This document shows positions 34,443-43,983 of a stretch of DNA of 57,117 bases, in pieces. The notes under the pieces are model-generated. The model had not been told where the DNA came from and did no database searches. It saw only the letters and a program-made list of their open reading frames with translations. Source of the stretch: Tubiluchus corallicola (taxonomy: Eukaryota; Priapulida; Priapulimorpha; Priapulimorphida; Tubiluchidae); the NCBI GenBank assembly GCA_030141605.1, contig JAQGDQ010002397.1, positions 42,556 through 99,672 of the forward strand. The letters are read 5' to 3'. Made by a program: the position numbers and the translations under genes. Each line of letters opens with the position of its first letter. The first letter of the stretch is position 1.

Positions 34443-36005
34443 ATGGGCGATATCGTTCTCGAAATGAAAAACATCGTAAAAGAGTTTCCCGGCGTAAAGG
34501 CTCTTGACATGGTCAATTTTGAAGCCAGAGCTGGAGAGGTGCTAGCACTCGTTGGCGAGAATGGGGCTGGCAAGTCTACCCTTATGAAGGTTTTGAGTGG
34601 AGTTTGGAACTATCCAACTTACGAAGGTGATCTGGTAATAAAGGGTGAGCTCAAACAATTCAAAAACACCAGAGAAGCTGAAGCATCCGGCGTTGCAATA
34701 ATTTATCAGGAACTTAATCTAATCCCTGAGCTCAGCGTTGCAGAAAATATCTTTCTAAATCGACAACACAGCCGCTTTGGGGGAATAATCAATTGGAGCT
34801 TGCTCAATTCTGAAGCTCAAAAGCTTCTCGACGAACTACACATAGAAGATCTCAGACCAACTGACAAGGTGGGAGAGCTGACAGTTGGTAAACAACAGAT
34901 GGTAGAAATAGCGAAAGCCCTATCGATAAATGCCGACATTTTAGTGTTCGACGAGCCCACATCTGCCCTTACAAACAAAGAGGTAGATGCCCTATTTGAA
35001 ATAATAAAAAAATTGAAAAAACAGGGCATATGTATGACCTACATCTCCCACAAGATGGAGGAGCTTGAGCAGATTGCGGACAGAATTGCGGTTTTGAGAG
35101 ATGGCAAAACTATCGGCGATGTTACCGCCATGTCTCAGGTAACTCTGGATCAAATAATCAGCAAGATGGTGGGCAGGGACATAGAAGATATGTTTCCAAA
35201 AATGCAGTTTGACAGAAGAGAGAAGGTACTTGAGGTTAAAAATTTTGAAGTAGACCACCCGGTTCTTGTGGGTGAAAAAAAGGTTAAAAACGCTTCATTT
35301 GCATCTTACAAAGGGGAAATACTTGGGATATCCGGACTCATGGGTTCAGGCAGAACGGAGCTTGTTTCAGCAATTTTTGGAGCATTGCCTAAGGAATCGA
35401 GAGGGGAGATATTTTTCGAAGGAAAAAAGGTGAATATAAACTCGCCAAAAGATGCGATAAGCATGGGGCTGGGTCTCGTTACCGAAGATCGAAAAGGGGT
35501 GGGCTTAGTCCTTGGGCACAGTGTTTTGAAGAACATGACCATAAGCTCACTGGGGACAGTTAGCAACAAGTTGGGAATCATATATGAAGCAAAAGAGAGA
35601 ACTTTGGCAAGTGAATATGTCAAACGCCTCGGGATAAAAACCCCAAATCTTGATACCGTAATTGATACCTTAAGCGGAGGAAATCAACAGAAGGTAATCA
35701 TTGCAAAATGGCTGAACACCAAACCAAAAGTCCTCATATTGGATGAACCCACCAGGGGCATAGATGTGGGAGCAAAGGTTGAGATATACAATCTCCTCAA
35801 TAGGCTCGTTGAAGATGGAGTCAGCATAATAATAATTTCGTCTGAATTGCCCGAAGTCATGGGGATGAGCGATAGAATACTGGTGATGTTTGAAGGGGAA
35901 ATTGCGGCAGAATTTAACCGCGGAGAAGCAGATAAAGAACTTATTATGGAATACGCAACCGGAAGCAGAAGAAGGGAGGCAGATCATGGAAAAAACTTCC
36001 ATTGA
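34443..36005 (+). CDS. xylG: sugar ABC transporter ATP-binding protein (two ABC domains)
   Basis: The 520-residue protein holds two nucleotide-binding domains, as in XylG/RbsA/MglA. The first has Walker A GENGAGKSTLMKVLSG and a signature replaced by ELTVGKQQMVEIAKAL, with Walker B ILVFDEPTSAL. The second has a degenerate Walker A (GLMGSGRTELVSAI), the signature LSGGNQQKVIIAKWL and Walker B LILDEPTRGIDVGAK. One strong and one degenerate site is normal for this family. It starts at ATG 34443 after AGGGGG and overlaps the permease start by 20 bp, so the two are translationally coupled. Confidence 0.93.
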   Translation: MGDIVLEMKNIVKEFPGVKALDMVNFEARAGEVLALVGENGAGKSTLMKVLSGVWNYPTYEGDLVIKGELKQFKNTREAEASGVAIIYQELNLIPELSVAENIFLNRQHSRFGGIINWSLLNSEAQKLLDELHIEDLRPTDKVGELTVGKQQMVEIAKALSINADILVFDEPTSALTNKEVDALFEIIKKLKKQGICMTYISHKMEELEQIADRIAVLRDGKTIGDVTAMSQVTLDQIISKMVGRDIEDMFPKMQFDRREKVLEVKNFEVDHPVLVGEKKVKNASFASYKGEILGISGLMGSGRTELVSAIFGALPKESRGEIFFEGKKVNINSPKDAISMGLGLVTEDRKGVGLVLGHSVLKNMTISSLGTVSNKLGIIYEAKERTLASEYVKRLGIKTPNLDTVIDTLSGGNQQKVIIAKWLNTKPKVLILDEPTRGIDVGAKVEIYNLLNRLVEDGVSIIIISSELPEVMGMSDRILVMFEGEIAAEFNRGEADKELIMEYATGSRRREADHGKNFH

Positions 36006-37164
36006 AAACAGAACAGATACGGTGTCAACAAATAAAAAGATATTTAGAATGATAACGAAATTCTTGAAAGAGAACGGAACACTCATAGCGTTGTTGGTGC
36101 TTTTTGTATTCTTTGCGCTTTATGAAGATAGTTTTTTCACCTCCAGAAACTTGACAAACCTCGCTAGACAAACCACCATCATAGGGATTATAGCCGTGGG
36201 CATGACGATGGTCATCCTGATAGGGGGGATTGACCTCTCGGTGGGCTCCATTGTGGGCTTGTCGGCAATTATTGTGACATTGTTGATGCAAACCGGCATG
36301 AATCTCTGGCTGGCAATCATATTGACGCTGCTTATTACCGGCGTCACCATCGGTTTTTGGAACGGCTTCTGGATTGCCCACTACAAGATTCCACCGTTTA
36401 TAATAACCCTGGGGATGATGAGTATTGCTAGAGGACTGGCGCTTACATTCTCCAACGGCAATTCTGTTCCCGTTACAAATACAACTTTTGCCAAGATAGG
36501 AGGCAATTATATACCCACAACTCTATCTGGCATAATCATTGTGACGATCCTCGTTCTGTTTTTTGCCTCGGTGTTCATGAGGCTGCAACAGAATAAAAAA
36601 TACAATATACATACGAATAAATTTGATCTCACCTTCTCTATTGCCACCGTCACCGCCTTTACAGCTCTTGCTTTTTACGTATTCACATTTTACAGAGGCA
36701 TACCATATCCGGTAGCGATCTTTGCTGTGATAGTATTCATTGCAGCTTATGTGCTCAAAAATACAGCATTTGGGCGCAGACTGTACGCCATAGGCGGAAA
36801 TGAGGAAGCTGCCCGCTTGTCCGGGATAAACGTGTATTGGACTAAGATCAGCGTATACGTGATCATAATGATTCTATCCTCCGTTTCGGGGATTCTCTTG
36901 GCATCCCGATTAAATGGAGCATCGCCTAACTTGGGCACTATGTTTGAACTTGATGCCATCTCCGCAGTCATCATAGGCGGTACAAGCTTTACGGGCGGCG
37001 TTGGGACCATTATGGGCACAGTCGTCGGTGTCCTCATAATCGGCGTTTTGAACAACGGCATGAGTATTCTGGGCGTTCCAACATTTTATCAATCCATAAT
37101 AAAAGGTCTGATAATCATTATCGCAGTCTGGTTTGATGTGCTGCACAAGAGGAAGAAGTCCTGA
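35986..37164 (+). CDS. xylH: sugar ABC transporter permease
   Basis: The 392-residue inner-membrane permease belongs to the XylH/RbsC/BPD_transp_2 family, with about ten hydrophobic segments. GMTMVILIGGIDLSVGS near residue 75 and the later AIGGNEEAARLSGI are family hallmarks, and TSFTGGVGTIMGT near the C-terminus is typical. ATG 35986 has GGGAGG upstream and overlaps the end of xylG; the longer open stretch upstream lacks that support. The length of the N-terminal extension fits XylH rather than the shorter RbsC. It closes the xylFGH operon. Confidence 0.92.
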   Translation: MEKTSIENRTDTVSTNKKIFRMITKFLKENGTLIALLVLFVFFALYEDSFFTSRNLTNLARQTTIIGIIAVGMTMVILIGGIDLSVGSIVGLSAIIVTLLMQTGMNLWLAIILTLLITGVTIGFWNGFWIAHYKIPPFIITLGMMSIARGLALTFSNGNSVPVTNTTFAKIGGNYIPTTLSGIIIVTILVLFFASVFMRLQQNKKYNIHTNKFDLTFSIATVTAFTALAFYVFTFYRGIPYPVAIFAVIVFIAAYVLKNTAFGRRLYAIGGNEEAARLSGINVYWTKISVYVIIMILSSVSGILLASRLNGASPNLGTMFELDAISAVIIGGTSFTGGVGTIMGTVVGVLIIGVLNNGMSILGVPTFYQSIIKGLIIIIAVWFDVLHKRKKS

Positions 37165-37486
37165 TCTAAAACTACGAAAGAAAGGCCGATCTCTATATCG
37201 AACTAAAAATACAGCAGGAGGTGGGGGGAGCCCCGCCCCCTGCATCGCTCTATCTTACTCATGATGAGGTGCCGGCTCCGGAATGCCAAGCCCCGATGTG
37301 CTTTATCTTCCCCATAGAAGCTCATTCAGGTGCAACTTGCTCCCGTGTCCCTGTGGCACTCTATCCTTATAGCGCTATCAAACCAAAGTGTATGTATCCA
37401 TCGACTGAGTTTACAGGACTATCCTCCTGCCTGTATCGTTGAACACAGCTCCTCTGTAGCACTTTCTTAAAATTCTCAAGCATCAC
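37165..37486. other. intergenic region after xylH
   Basis: Contains a GC-rich hairpin near 37214-37243 (GCAGG against CCTGC with further G/C pairing) that may end the xyl operon. Beyond that, no gene was recognised on either strand up to the ABC-F stop codon. Confidence 0.4.
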
Positions 37487-38923
37487 CTAGATTGTATAGA
37501 TTGTGCCATTTTCAACTCTGTAAGTCTGATCAATGCCGATACTTTTTAAAAACGCCTCTTCATGGGAAACGATAATCATAGCCCCGGGATAGCTATGTAA
37601 TACTTGCGCGACATGCTCTTTGGTCTCCAAGTCCAAATTATTTGTAATCTCGTCCAAGATGAGCAGCTGAGGCACATTAGCCGCAATGATAGCAAGAGTT
37701 AATCTAGCTTTTTCGCCCCCGGAGAGGTTGGACGCCAAGGTGTTTACCTCATCATTCTTTCGAAACAGGAAGTCATTCAGATGTTTTCTGATTTCAATTA
37801 TAGACCAATCTGGTCTAACACAACTCAGGTGCTCCATTACCGATTTGTCTAATCTGAGATTAGTGTAATGCTGATCCAGGTATCCGACACGCTCAAGCTC
37901 AGGCAAATACCAGTTGCCCGTTGTCAAAATATCACTGCCGCCCGCTATCGCTTTTAACAGAGTTGATTTACCGGAAGCATTCTTGCCACTGATCGCTATA
38001 CGTTCCTTGGCACTTAACGACAAACTGACATCATTTAACAATAAACTTTGTCCCTCATAACCAAGACCTGCCCTGCTTATGGATAATATTGTGCCACAGG
38101 ATCCCCGGTCTGCGCTAAGTGAGAACTTTGGCAATATAACCTCGGGCAACCTTAAGCTTTTTAACTCATCATCCAACCGCTGCTTCCTTTTGCCCATACT
38201 CACTCTCTTCCTTCCAGAAGTTTGCTCAGACTGCAAAGCTTTAGTTTTGCCGACAACCGTGGGCCATTTTCTTCGTTCAATACTTTTTCGACCTTTAGAT
38301 CTGCTCTTTGCAGCCCTCTCCTGCTCCCTCATCAACTGAATGTGCATCTCCTTCTTTTCATATTTCAGTTGAGAGAGTTCTTTATCCATTGACCGTCGTT
38401 TCTGCCCAACTTCTCTGATGTAATCATCGTAGGAGCCTGTAAACGGATGGACTTTATTGTCTTCAATATGCCACAAGACGTCGATGCAGGCATGCAACAG
38501 CTCTGTGTCGTGAGATACCACAATGAGGGTGCCTGAGTAGCCCAACAGCATGCGGATTAGACTTTTTCTATTTGCCATATCTAAATGGTTGGTCGGCTCA
38601 TCCAAAAGCAGCAGATTTGGTCTTCTTGCCAATGACTCTGTCAGGCGTTTGTTGAATCTCTGTCCACCGCTTAAGTTCTGATGGCTACAGATAGTCTGCT
38701 CGACATACCCAATGGTCACATCGTCAGGGATAACGATCTTGCCGCCGGAAGGATAAGTTTTACCCCGCAACATATTCAGCAAGCTGGACTTGCCGCTGCC
38801 ATTCCTGCCAATTATGGCAATACGATCGCCAAATTGCACTTGAGCGCTAAAATTTTCAAAGCAGTTTTTGTTAAAAAAGGAAAGGCTAATGGTCTTAAGA
38901 GAGATCGGCCTATGTGCCACCAT
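37487..38923 (-). CDS. ABC-F-family ATPase (ribosome-associated type)
   Basis: ABC-F proteins lack membrane domains and act on the ribosome, some giving antibiotic resistance. The 478-residue protein has two ABC domains: Walker A GRNGSGKSSLLNML with signature LSGGQRFNKR, and Walker A GKNASGKSTLLKAI with signature LSGGEKARL. Both Walker B motifs read LLLLDEPTNHLD-like (second: LLILDEITNNLD). They are joined by a basic linker near residues 175-250 (SRSKGRKSIERRK), longer and more basic than the housekeeping EttA linker. It lacks the EttA arm. GGAGGT precedes the start. A role in ribosome protection is possible but unproven. Confidence 0.85.
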   Translation of the reverse strand: MVAHRPISLKTISLSFFNKNCFENFSAQVQFGDRIAIIGRNGSGKSSLLNMLRGKTYPSGGKIVIPDDVTIGYVEQTICSHQNLSGGQRFNKRLTESLARRPNLLLLDEPTNHLDMANRKSLIRMLLGYSGTLIVVSHDTELLHACIDVLWHIEDNKVHPFTGSYDDYIREVGQKRRSMDKELSQLKYEKKEMHIQLMREQERAAKSRSKGRKSIERRKWPTVVGKTKALQSEQTSGRKRVSMGKRKQRLDDELKSLRLPEVILPKFSLSADRGSCGTILSISRAGLGYEGQSLLLNDVSLSLSAKERIAISGKNASGKSTLLKAIAGGSDILTTGNWYLPELERVGYLDQHYTNLRLDKSVMEHLSCVRPDWSIIEIRKHLNDFLFRKNDEVNTLASNLSGGEKARLTLAIIAANVPQLLILDEITNNLDLETKEHVAQVLHSYPGAMIIVSHEEAFLKSIGIDQTYRVENGTIYTI

Positions 38924-39116
38924 AACATACCTCCAAAATCTCTAAGGGCTTACAAAACAACACAAAAGCCCAAGGGCTTTGTCATTCATAAAGTTGCCCA
39001 AACCATCCGGTTAAGAAAGATGGTTCACAACACGCATTGACCTCAAAACAGATATTTAGGGTTATTAAGAAGCGATAAACTCAAAGTGCAAAAAGATATG
39101 CGACCAAATCTTTGCA

Positions 39117-39866
39117 CTACAATTTTCTCGCTATATAAAAACCGTAGCTATAGTAGGTGTGATATTTTTCATAGATGGCGATCTCCTTCTTTTCCGTCTC
39201 AACAATGGCGTGTGCTTGGGCACTTTCTCCGTTTCGTTCAAGAAAATCGGCAAAACCGTTCTGCATCGGTCGGTAATAATTTTCAGTCCAACAATGCTTC
39301 GGCAAGACAAAGTACGCCACGGGAGCGTAGCCGTGGTGTTCTAAAATCTTTATTTTTGACGAAGCAGTATCAACCTCCGGATACCCCTGCTCCCAATATG
39401 CCTGAAGCTCAGCAGGACGAACGGAATTGAGCCAAGTTATCTCCGAAACAACCAGCATGCCCCCCGGCTTTAAAAATTGTTTCCAGCTGGAGATGCCAGC
39501 TTCAAATCCCATGCTATAGACAGCACCTTCAGACCAGATAACATCGTACTCATCATCATGAAACGGCAACGAATCCATGGAGCAAGCAAGGGTAGAAATC
39601 TTGTCTGCCACATCTCGAGCCTTAGCATTTGCCTGAAGCGTCTCGAGAAATTCGGGCAAAAAATCCACCGCTGTAATCTCTGCATTGAGCTCTTGCGCGA
39701 GCAAAACTGTTGCCGCACCCGTCCCACAGCCGATGTCAGCCACTTTTAATCGGTCTGACTTATCAAGCATTGCGAGCTCAATAGCCTTTTTCGTTTCTCT
39801 CTCCCCACCAGGCCCCTGTCGTGCCGCAGTTCTGTGAAGGTCTATGAGCAATTGATAATCTTCCAT
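39117..39866 (-). CDS. class I SAM-dependent methyltransferase
   Basis: The 249-residue protein has the Rossmann-type methyltransferase motif I VADIGCGTGAATVLLAQEL near residue 45, the acidic end of strand 2 (ITAVDFLPEFLE), motif II around EYDVIWSEGAVYSMGF, and post-I FLKPGGMLVVSEITWL. It resembles the UbiE/COQ5-like group of small-molecule methyltransferases. No substrate-specific motif was recognised. It stands alone on the minus strand between the ABC-F gene and the CaCA exchanger, with no shared operon signals. Confidence 0.85.
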   Translation of the reverse strand: MEDYQLLIDLHRTAARQGPGGERETKKAIELAMLDKSDRLKVADIGCGTGAATVLLAQELNAEITAVDFLPEFLETLQANAKARDVADKISTLACSMDSLPFHDDEYDVIWSEGAVYSMGFEAGISSWKQFLKPGGMLVVSEITWLNSVRPAELQAYWEQGYPEVDTASSKIKILEHHGYAPVAYFVLPKHCWTENYYRPMQNGFADFLERNGESAQAHAIVETEKKEIAIYEKYHTYYSYGFYIARKL

Positions 39867-39984
39867 CCTTTAATCCTCGCAACTATCATATTCTTTAATT
39901 CAATTCCATATCTTGTTCGAAATGGAGAACGGATAGGATCCCCACATCAAAAAATATCCAGCATTACATTGTACAACCAATAAT

Positions 39985-40959
39985 CTATATCGCTACCGCC
40001 GTATTGATGAGATAGGCTGTATATGAAACATAAACAATCAACAACACAGCACCCATAGGTCGATTAATACGCCCTTGCCTACCCTTGAAGCTGTAGCCAA
40101 TGACAAAGAGGGAAACCGTGAGGACACTCATGATCGGTATATCCCGCAGCAACGCTTCCGAATCGATCTGAAAAGGGTGTATCATTCCAGCTATACCAAC
40201 AACGGCAAGTGTGTTGAACAGATTGGAACCCAGCACATTTCCGAGAGCCATGTCATGCTCGCCCTTGCGTGCCGCGGCGATCGAAGATGCCAGCTCAGGC
40301 AACGAGGTCCCGATAGCAATAATCGTCAAGCCAATAATCATATCGCTTACACCGAAGATCTTTGCAATCTCAACAGCTCCCCACACAAAGGTATGGGAGC
40401 TGATTATGAGCAAAAGTAGGCCCACCATCAACCAAAATAAGCTCCAACCTATCGGCATGGCTTTCACAGAAATATCAGCCTCTACCCCTTCTGCTAGAGG
40501 GTCTGTTTTCCGTTTCAGCCCCTGATAAATGCTCCAGGCCATCACGCCGCCAAACACCAAGAGGAGAACAGCTGCATCTATGAAGGAAAGCTCAAGATCG
40601 GCAATCAAAAGGACAGACAGAGCCGTCACAATCACCAAAATAGGCAATTCTTTACGCAATACCGTCGAATGTATCTTGATGGGGCTTATCAAGACCACCA
40701 CCCCAAGGATGAGCGCAATATTAGCTATATTCGAGCCATATGCATTGCCAAGGGCAATCCCTGGGTTCCCTTTCAGGGCAGTCAGAGCAGAAATCACCAT
40801 TTCCGGCGCAGAGGTGCCAAAACCGATGATCACCATGCCGATCAGCAGCGGTGGCATGCCAAAATATCCTGCCGCAGAGGCTGAACCCTCTACAAACCGA
40901 TCCGCACTCCAAGCAAGCAGCACCAGACCAAAAACTAAAGCTAGAATTGCCGCTGTCAT
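39985..40959 (-). CDS. CaCA-family calcium/sodium:proton antiporter, YrbG-like
   Basis: The 324-residue inner-membrane protein consists of two inverted repeats, each with the CaCA alpha-motif: GFGTSAPEMVISALTALKG near residue 50 and AIGTSLPELASSIAAARKG near residue 215, both containing the ion-binding glutamate. Each is followed by a GN-x-x-GSN segment (ALGNAYGSNIANIAL and ALGNVLGSNLFN). Ten hydrophobic segments are visible. It is likely to export calcium or exchange it for sodium or protons. The length is typical for bacterial YrbG homologues. Confidence 0.92.
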   Translation of the reverse strand: MTAAILALVFGLVLLAWSADRFVEGSASAAGYFGMPPLLIGMVIIGFGTSAPEMVISALTALKGNPGIALGNAYGSNIANIALILGVVVLISPIKIHSTVLRKELPILVIVTALSVLLIADLELSFIDAAVLLLVFGGVMAWSIYQGLKRKTDPLAEGVEADISVKAMPIGWSLFWLMVGLLLLIISSHTFVWGAVEIAKIFGVSDMIIGLTIIAIGTSLPELASSIAAARKGEHDMALGNVLGSNLFNTLAVVGIAGMIHPFQIDSEALLRDIPIMSVLTVSLFVIGYSFKGRQGRINRPMGAVLLIVYVSYTAYLINTAVAI

Positions 40960-41697
40960 TATCTTCTATTCCTGATCATCATCCCTCATGTCTTAGCTGC
41001 TCGACGTTTCACTCAAATTCCCTCATCCACACGGGCTCAGATCACAAACTTTGCAGTAGTTTTCTATAAAGCTTGACAACCAACCATCGCGCAAAAACCC
41101 ACGCCCTGACGCCTTGCCACAACACCCAAACCAATAGCAACGCTAGTATCTGATGAGGCTTACAGCCGGTAAAGCTCTTCACCAATGCTCAAGGCATCTG
41201 CACCTCCAGCATATCACAAAATGACATATATCATCGTCAACTGAATGTAGCCCATATTGCTCAGACTTGCATAATTTGCAAATTAATTCAATCATTCTTC
41301 CCAATACCCCGCTTTGACGCTTTTTAGCCACAAATTCGAGCATTACCTCAAACTGATCCATATTTGGATGTAAGCAATGCAGTTGCTCTATAGCGACCAA
41401 TGCGGTATTGCTGCCTGGCAAAGCGACAATATCTTTGCTTTTACTTCACTTGCTAACTCAAGACTACTGAAAGCACCGTTATCGATACCAAGATCGGCAA
41501 ACCCTAAAGCCTACAGCTTCCCCGGAGAGCACTTGAAAGGAGTATGGTTTCAAACAATATAAGAGTTTATTTTAAAAAACATTCAATATTTTATGATATT
41601 ATTCTGCATATTTACAAAACAATGTTTCGAATAATCCTTTTGCTTGATAATGGGTGTATCTATACAGATAAAAAACTCGATGTATTCAGTTTTTTGT
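40960..41697. other. intergenic region with a possible minus-strand gene remnant
   Basis: No intact gene is supported. On the minus strand between about 41520 and 41179 two frames read naturally and join with one shift: GFADLGIDNGAFSSLELASE, then DIVALPGSNTALVAIEQLHC, followed by FEVMLEFVAKKRQSGVLGRM. I do not recognise the family. Stops and missing start signals suggest a dead gene. Confidence 0.3.
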
Positions 41698-41727
41698 TTG
41701 ACATGGTGCTAACTTTAGGCATATACT
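41698..41727 (+). promoter_or_regulatory. predicted promoter for the M24/TRAP cluster
   Basis: TTGACA (41698-41703), 18-bp spacer, TATACT (41722-41727). The start site would fall near 41735, about 30 bp ahead of the first M24 gene. Confidence 0.6.
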
Positions 41728-41734
41728 AGAATAA

Positions 41735-41751
41735 TCCGAACGACATTCGGA
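41735..41751. promoter_or_regulatory. inverted repeat at the transcription start, operator candidate
   Basis: TCCGAA and TTCGGA flank CGACA as a perfect 6-bp inverted repeat at the predicted +1, a good place for a repressor. It lies just before GGAGGTG of the first M24 gene. Confidence 0.5.
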
Positions 41752-41765
41752 AAAAAGGAGGTGTT

Positions 41766-42917
41766 ATGAAAGGTTTTACTGGATTACCAATTAATATTTT
41801 TAAGGAGAGGGTTGTTAGGCTAAAAGAGGAAGTGAATAAGCAAAAACTAGACGGTGTGTTTATTTTTTCAGACGAGTATAGAACGGGGTACACCACATAT
41901 ATCTCGGACTTTAAGCCTATTAACATGATCGAAGAGTCGCCCCAGGGTGCTTACATCACAAAAGATGGCGATATAACACTATTCTTAGGTGCAATAAATG
42001 CTCAAGCGGCTAAAAAGGTGTCGTGGATAGAAGACATTAGAGATATTGAGACCATAGACAAGTTCTTTAAAGAAAGGTCAAATGAGAAAGGTTCCTTTCT
42101 ATCCATTGGACTGTCGGGCGAGGATCTACTGCCCGCAAGATATTATAGAATGATCGAAAAGCTACTTACAGATAGTGATTATGTAAACTTTGACTGGGTT
42201 TTGCATGAAATGAGAATGGTGAAATGCCCTGAGGAAGTAGCACTTATCAAAAAGGCCTGTGAGATAGGAGATGAATCCTTAAGAACTATATTGAGGGAAT
42301 TGAAATCATCGGATGAAGAGATCACAGAGATAGGTCTCTGCGCAATTTCTGAATATACCATGAAGAAGTTGGGGGGAGACTTGAGCTGTGCAACTGTACT
42401 GGCTTCAGGATTGAATACCAAAAACCCAACATGGAGACCTACTCACAAGGTTGTAAATGAAGGAGATGCCATACTGGCAGACGTTGCGCCAGCTTATAAT
42501 GGTTATGCTACAGATGTGGCGATTACACTGTTTAACGGAACGTGTAGCGATGAACAGCAAAAGATTATCGATTCCGCCAGAGATGTTGTCATCTCCTCAG
42601 TGGATTCACTAAAGCCGGGAGAGAAAGGTTCCAGAATTTACGACCTATTCTTAGAAAAATCAATTGAGCTAAATGTAGACCAGTACTTTACACCTTATGC
42701 TGTCGGCTTGAGAGCTGTGGGTCATAGTATAGGTCTAGACTGTGTTGAAAGACCTAACTTAGACAAAGATGCTGACTTCATCTTAGCAAAAGGGATGACG
42801 CTGGCACTAAAGTACGATCTGCATGGTTTTGATTGGGGTGGGCTGAGAATAGAGGCTGTGTTTGTCGTAGAAGATGACAAATGTACTATGCTGAACAGAA
42901 TTTTGTATGAAATTTAA
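41766..42917 (+). CDS. M24/creatinase-fold hydrolase (Xaa-Pro aminopeptidase-like) with one altered metal ligand
   Basis: The 383-residue protein has the creatinase N-terminal domain and a C-terminal pita-bread domain. Four of the five usual metal ligands can be aligned: the two aspartates in ADVAPAYNGYATD (11 residues apart, as normal), His320 in VGHSIGLD, and the last glutamate in LRIEAVF. The fourth ligand, normally Glu in an x-x-x-E-P motif after the GM turn, is Lys349 here (MTLALKYDL). Activity might therefore be metal-free (creatinase-like) or redirected. GGAGGTG precedes ATG 41766, behind a strong promoter. It heads a cluster with TRAP genes and two more M24 proteins, so the TRAP ligand may be its substrate. 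Confidence 0.8.
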   Translation: MKGFTGLPINIFKERVVRLKEEVNKQKLDGVFIFSDEYRTGYTTYISDFKPINMIEESPQGAYITKDGDITLFLGAINAQAAKKVSWIEDIRDIETIDKFFKERSNEKGSFLSIGLSGEDLLPARYYRMIEKLLTDSDYVNFDWVLHEMRMVKCPEEVALIKKACEIGDESLRTILRELKSSDEEITEIGLCAISEYTMKKLGGDLSCATVLASGLNTKNPTWRPTHKVVNEGDAILADVAPAYNGYATDVAITLFNGTCSDEQQKIIDSARDVVISSVDSLKPGEKGSRIYDLFLEKSIELNVDQYFTPYAVGLRAVGHSIGLDCVERPNLDKDADFILAKGMTLALKYDLHGFDWGGLRIEAVFVVEDDKCTMLNRILYEI

Positions 42918-42981
42918 TTGTTAGGTGATTGTATAAACGCAGCTTAATCAATGTATTAGGCTGCCTAAAGTGGGGAAGATA

Positions 42982-43968
42982 ATGAAAAAAATAAAGCTTG
43001 CAGTATTGCTTTTAATATCAATGAGTTTTTTAGGATGTAAAAGCAATGAAAAAGATACTTATGTCTTAAGGATGGGAATCGTAACGAGTGGAAACCATAC
43101 CCATAACAAAGCTATTCAGGCATGGATCCAGGAAGTTAAGGAAGAAACGGAAGGTCGCTTGGAAATCAGACTTTTGGAAAGTGGACAGCTAGGGGGAGAA
43201 AGGGACTACATCGAGGGAATGCAATTGGGAAATATCGATATGGCTCAAGTTTCTTCAGCAGTAATCAGCAATTTTTCACCCGACTTTAACGTGATGTCTT
43301 TACCTTATGTATTCACTTCTTATGAAAGTTTAGAGGATCTTGTAAACGGGGAGCTTGGTGACGAGCTATTTGAAAGGCTGGAAGGGATAAATATCACGGG
43401 CTTAACATGGTTTTCTAATGGTTTCAGATCGATTTTTACAAACAAAGAGATAGTTACCCCAAGTGATCTGAACGGCATGAAGATAAGAGTGATGGAAAGC
43501 CCGGTTATGATTAATGCGCTAAACGCGATGGGAGCATCGGCAACTCCAATGGCTTATTCAGAACTATACACCGCTATCCAGCAAGGAGTATTGGACGGTG
43601 GAGAGAATGCACCGGGGAATATTCTGAATGACAAGTTTTATGAAGTTAGTAAAAATTTGAGCCTTACTGAACACTTCGCAACCCCTGGCATAGTCGCAAT
43701 TAGCACCAAGTCTCTAAGAAAGCTTCCGGAGGACTTGCAAGAATATCTCAAAGAATCAGCCTTAGAGCTCGGGAAGATTGAAAGAGAAATGGATAAAAGA
43801 AACCAGCAGTTAGCTGTAGAGCAGTTAAGGGAACAAGGAATGGCCGTTAACAAGGTCGATAAAGAATTATTTGTGAAGGAGGCGATCGCTATTTATGAAG
43901 ACTCATGCAAAGACGTTTCTCCTAAAATGGTGGAATTGTTAAAGAAAGAATTAGGCATTGAGTTTTAA
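42982..43968 (+). CDS. dctP: TRAP transporter substrate-binding lipoprotein, DctP family
   Basis: The 328-residue receptor has a lipoprotein signal peptide ending SFLGC, unlike the secreted DctP copies at 16014 and 17288. It carries the usual blocks SGQLGGERDYIEGMQLGNIDM, LNGMKIRVMESP with the ligand arginine, and ELYTAIQQGVLDGGENAP. Sequence is clearly divergent from the other two receptors, so the ligand probably differs. ATG 42982 follows GGGGAAG; a GTG four codons earlier is less likely. It is the third gene of this cluster and is followed by dctQ and dctM. Confidence 0.9.
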   Translation: MKKIKLAVLLLISMSFLGCKSNEKDTYVLRMGIVTSGNHTHNKAIQAWIQEVKEETEGRLEIRLLESGQLGGERDYIEGMQLGNIDMAQVSSAVISNFSPDFNVMSLPYVFTSYESLEDLVNGELGDELFERLEGINITGLTWFSNGFRSIFTNKEIVTPSDLNGMKIRVMESPVMINALNAMGASATPMAYSELYTAIQQGVLDGGENAPGNILNDKFYEVSKNLSLTEHFATPGIVAISTKSLRKLPEDLQEYLKESALELGKIEREMDKRNQQLAVEQLREQGMAVNKVDKELFVKEAIAIYEDSCKDVSPKMVELLKKELGIEF

Positions 43969-43983
43969 CGTGAGGAGAATGAG

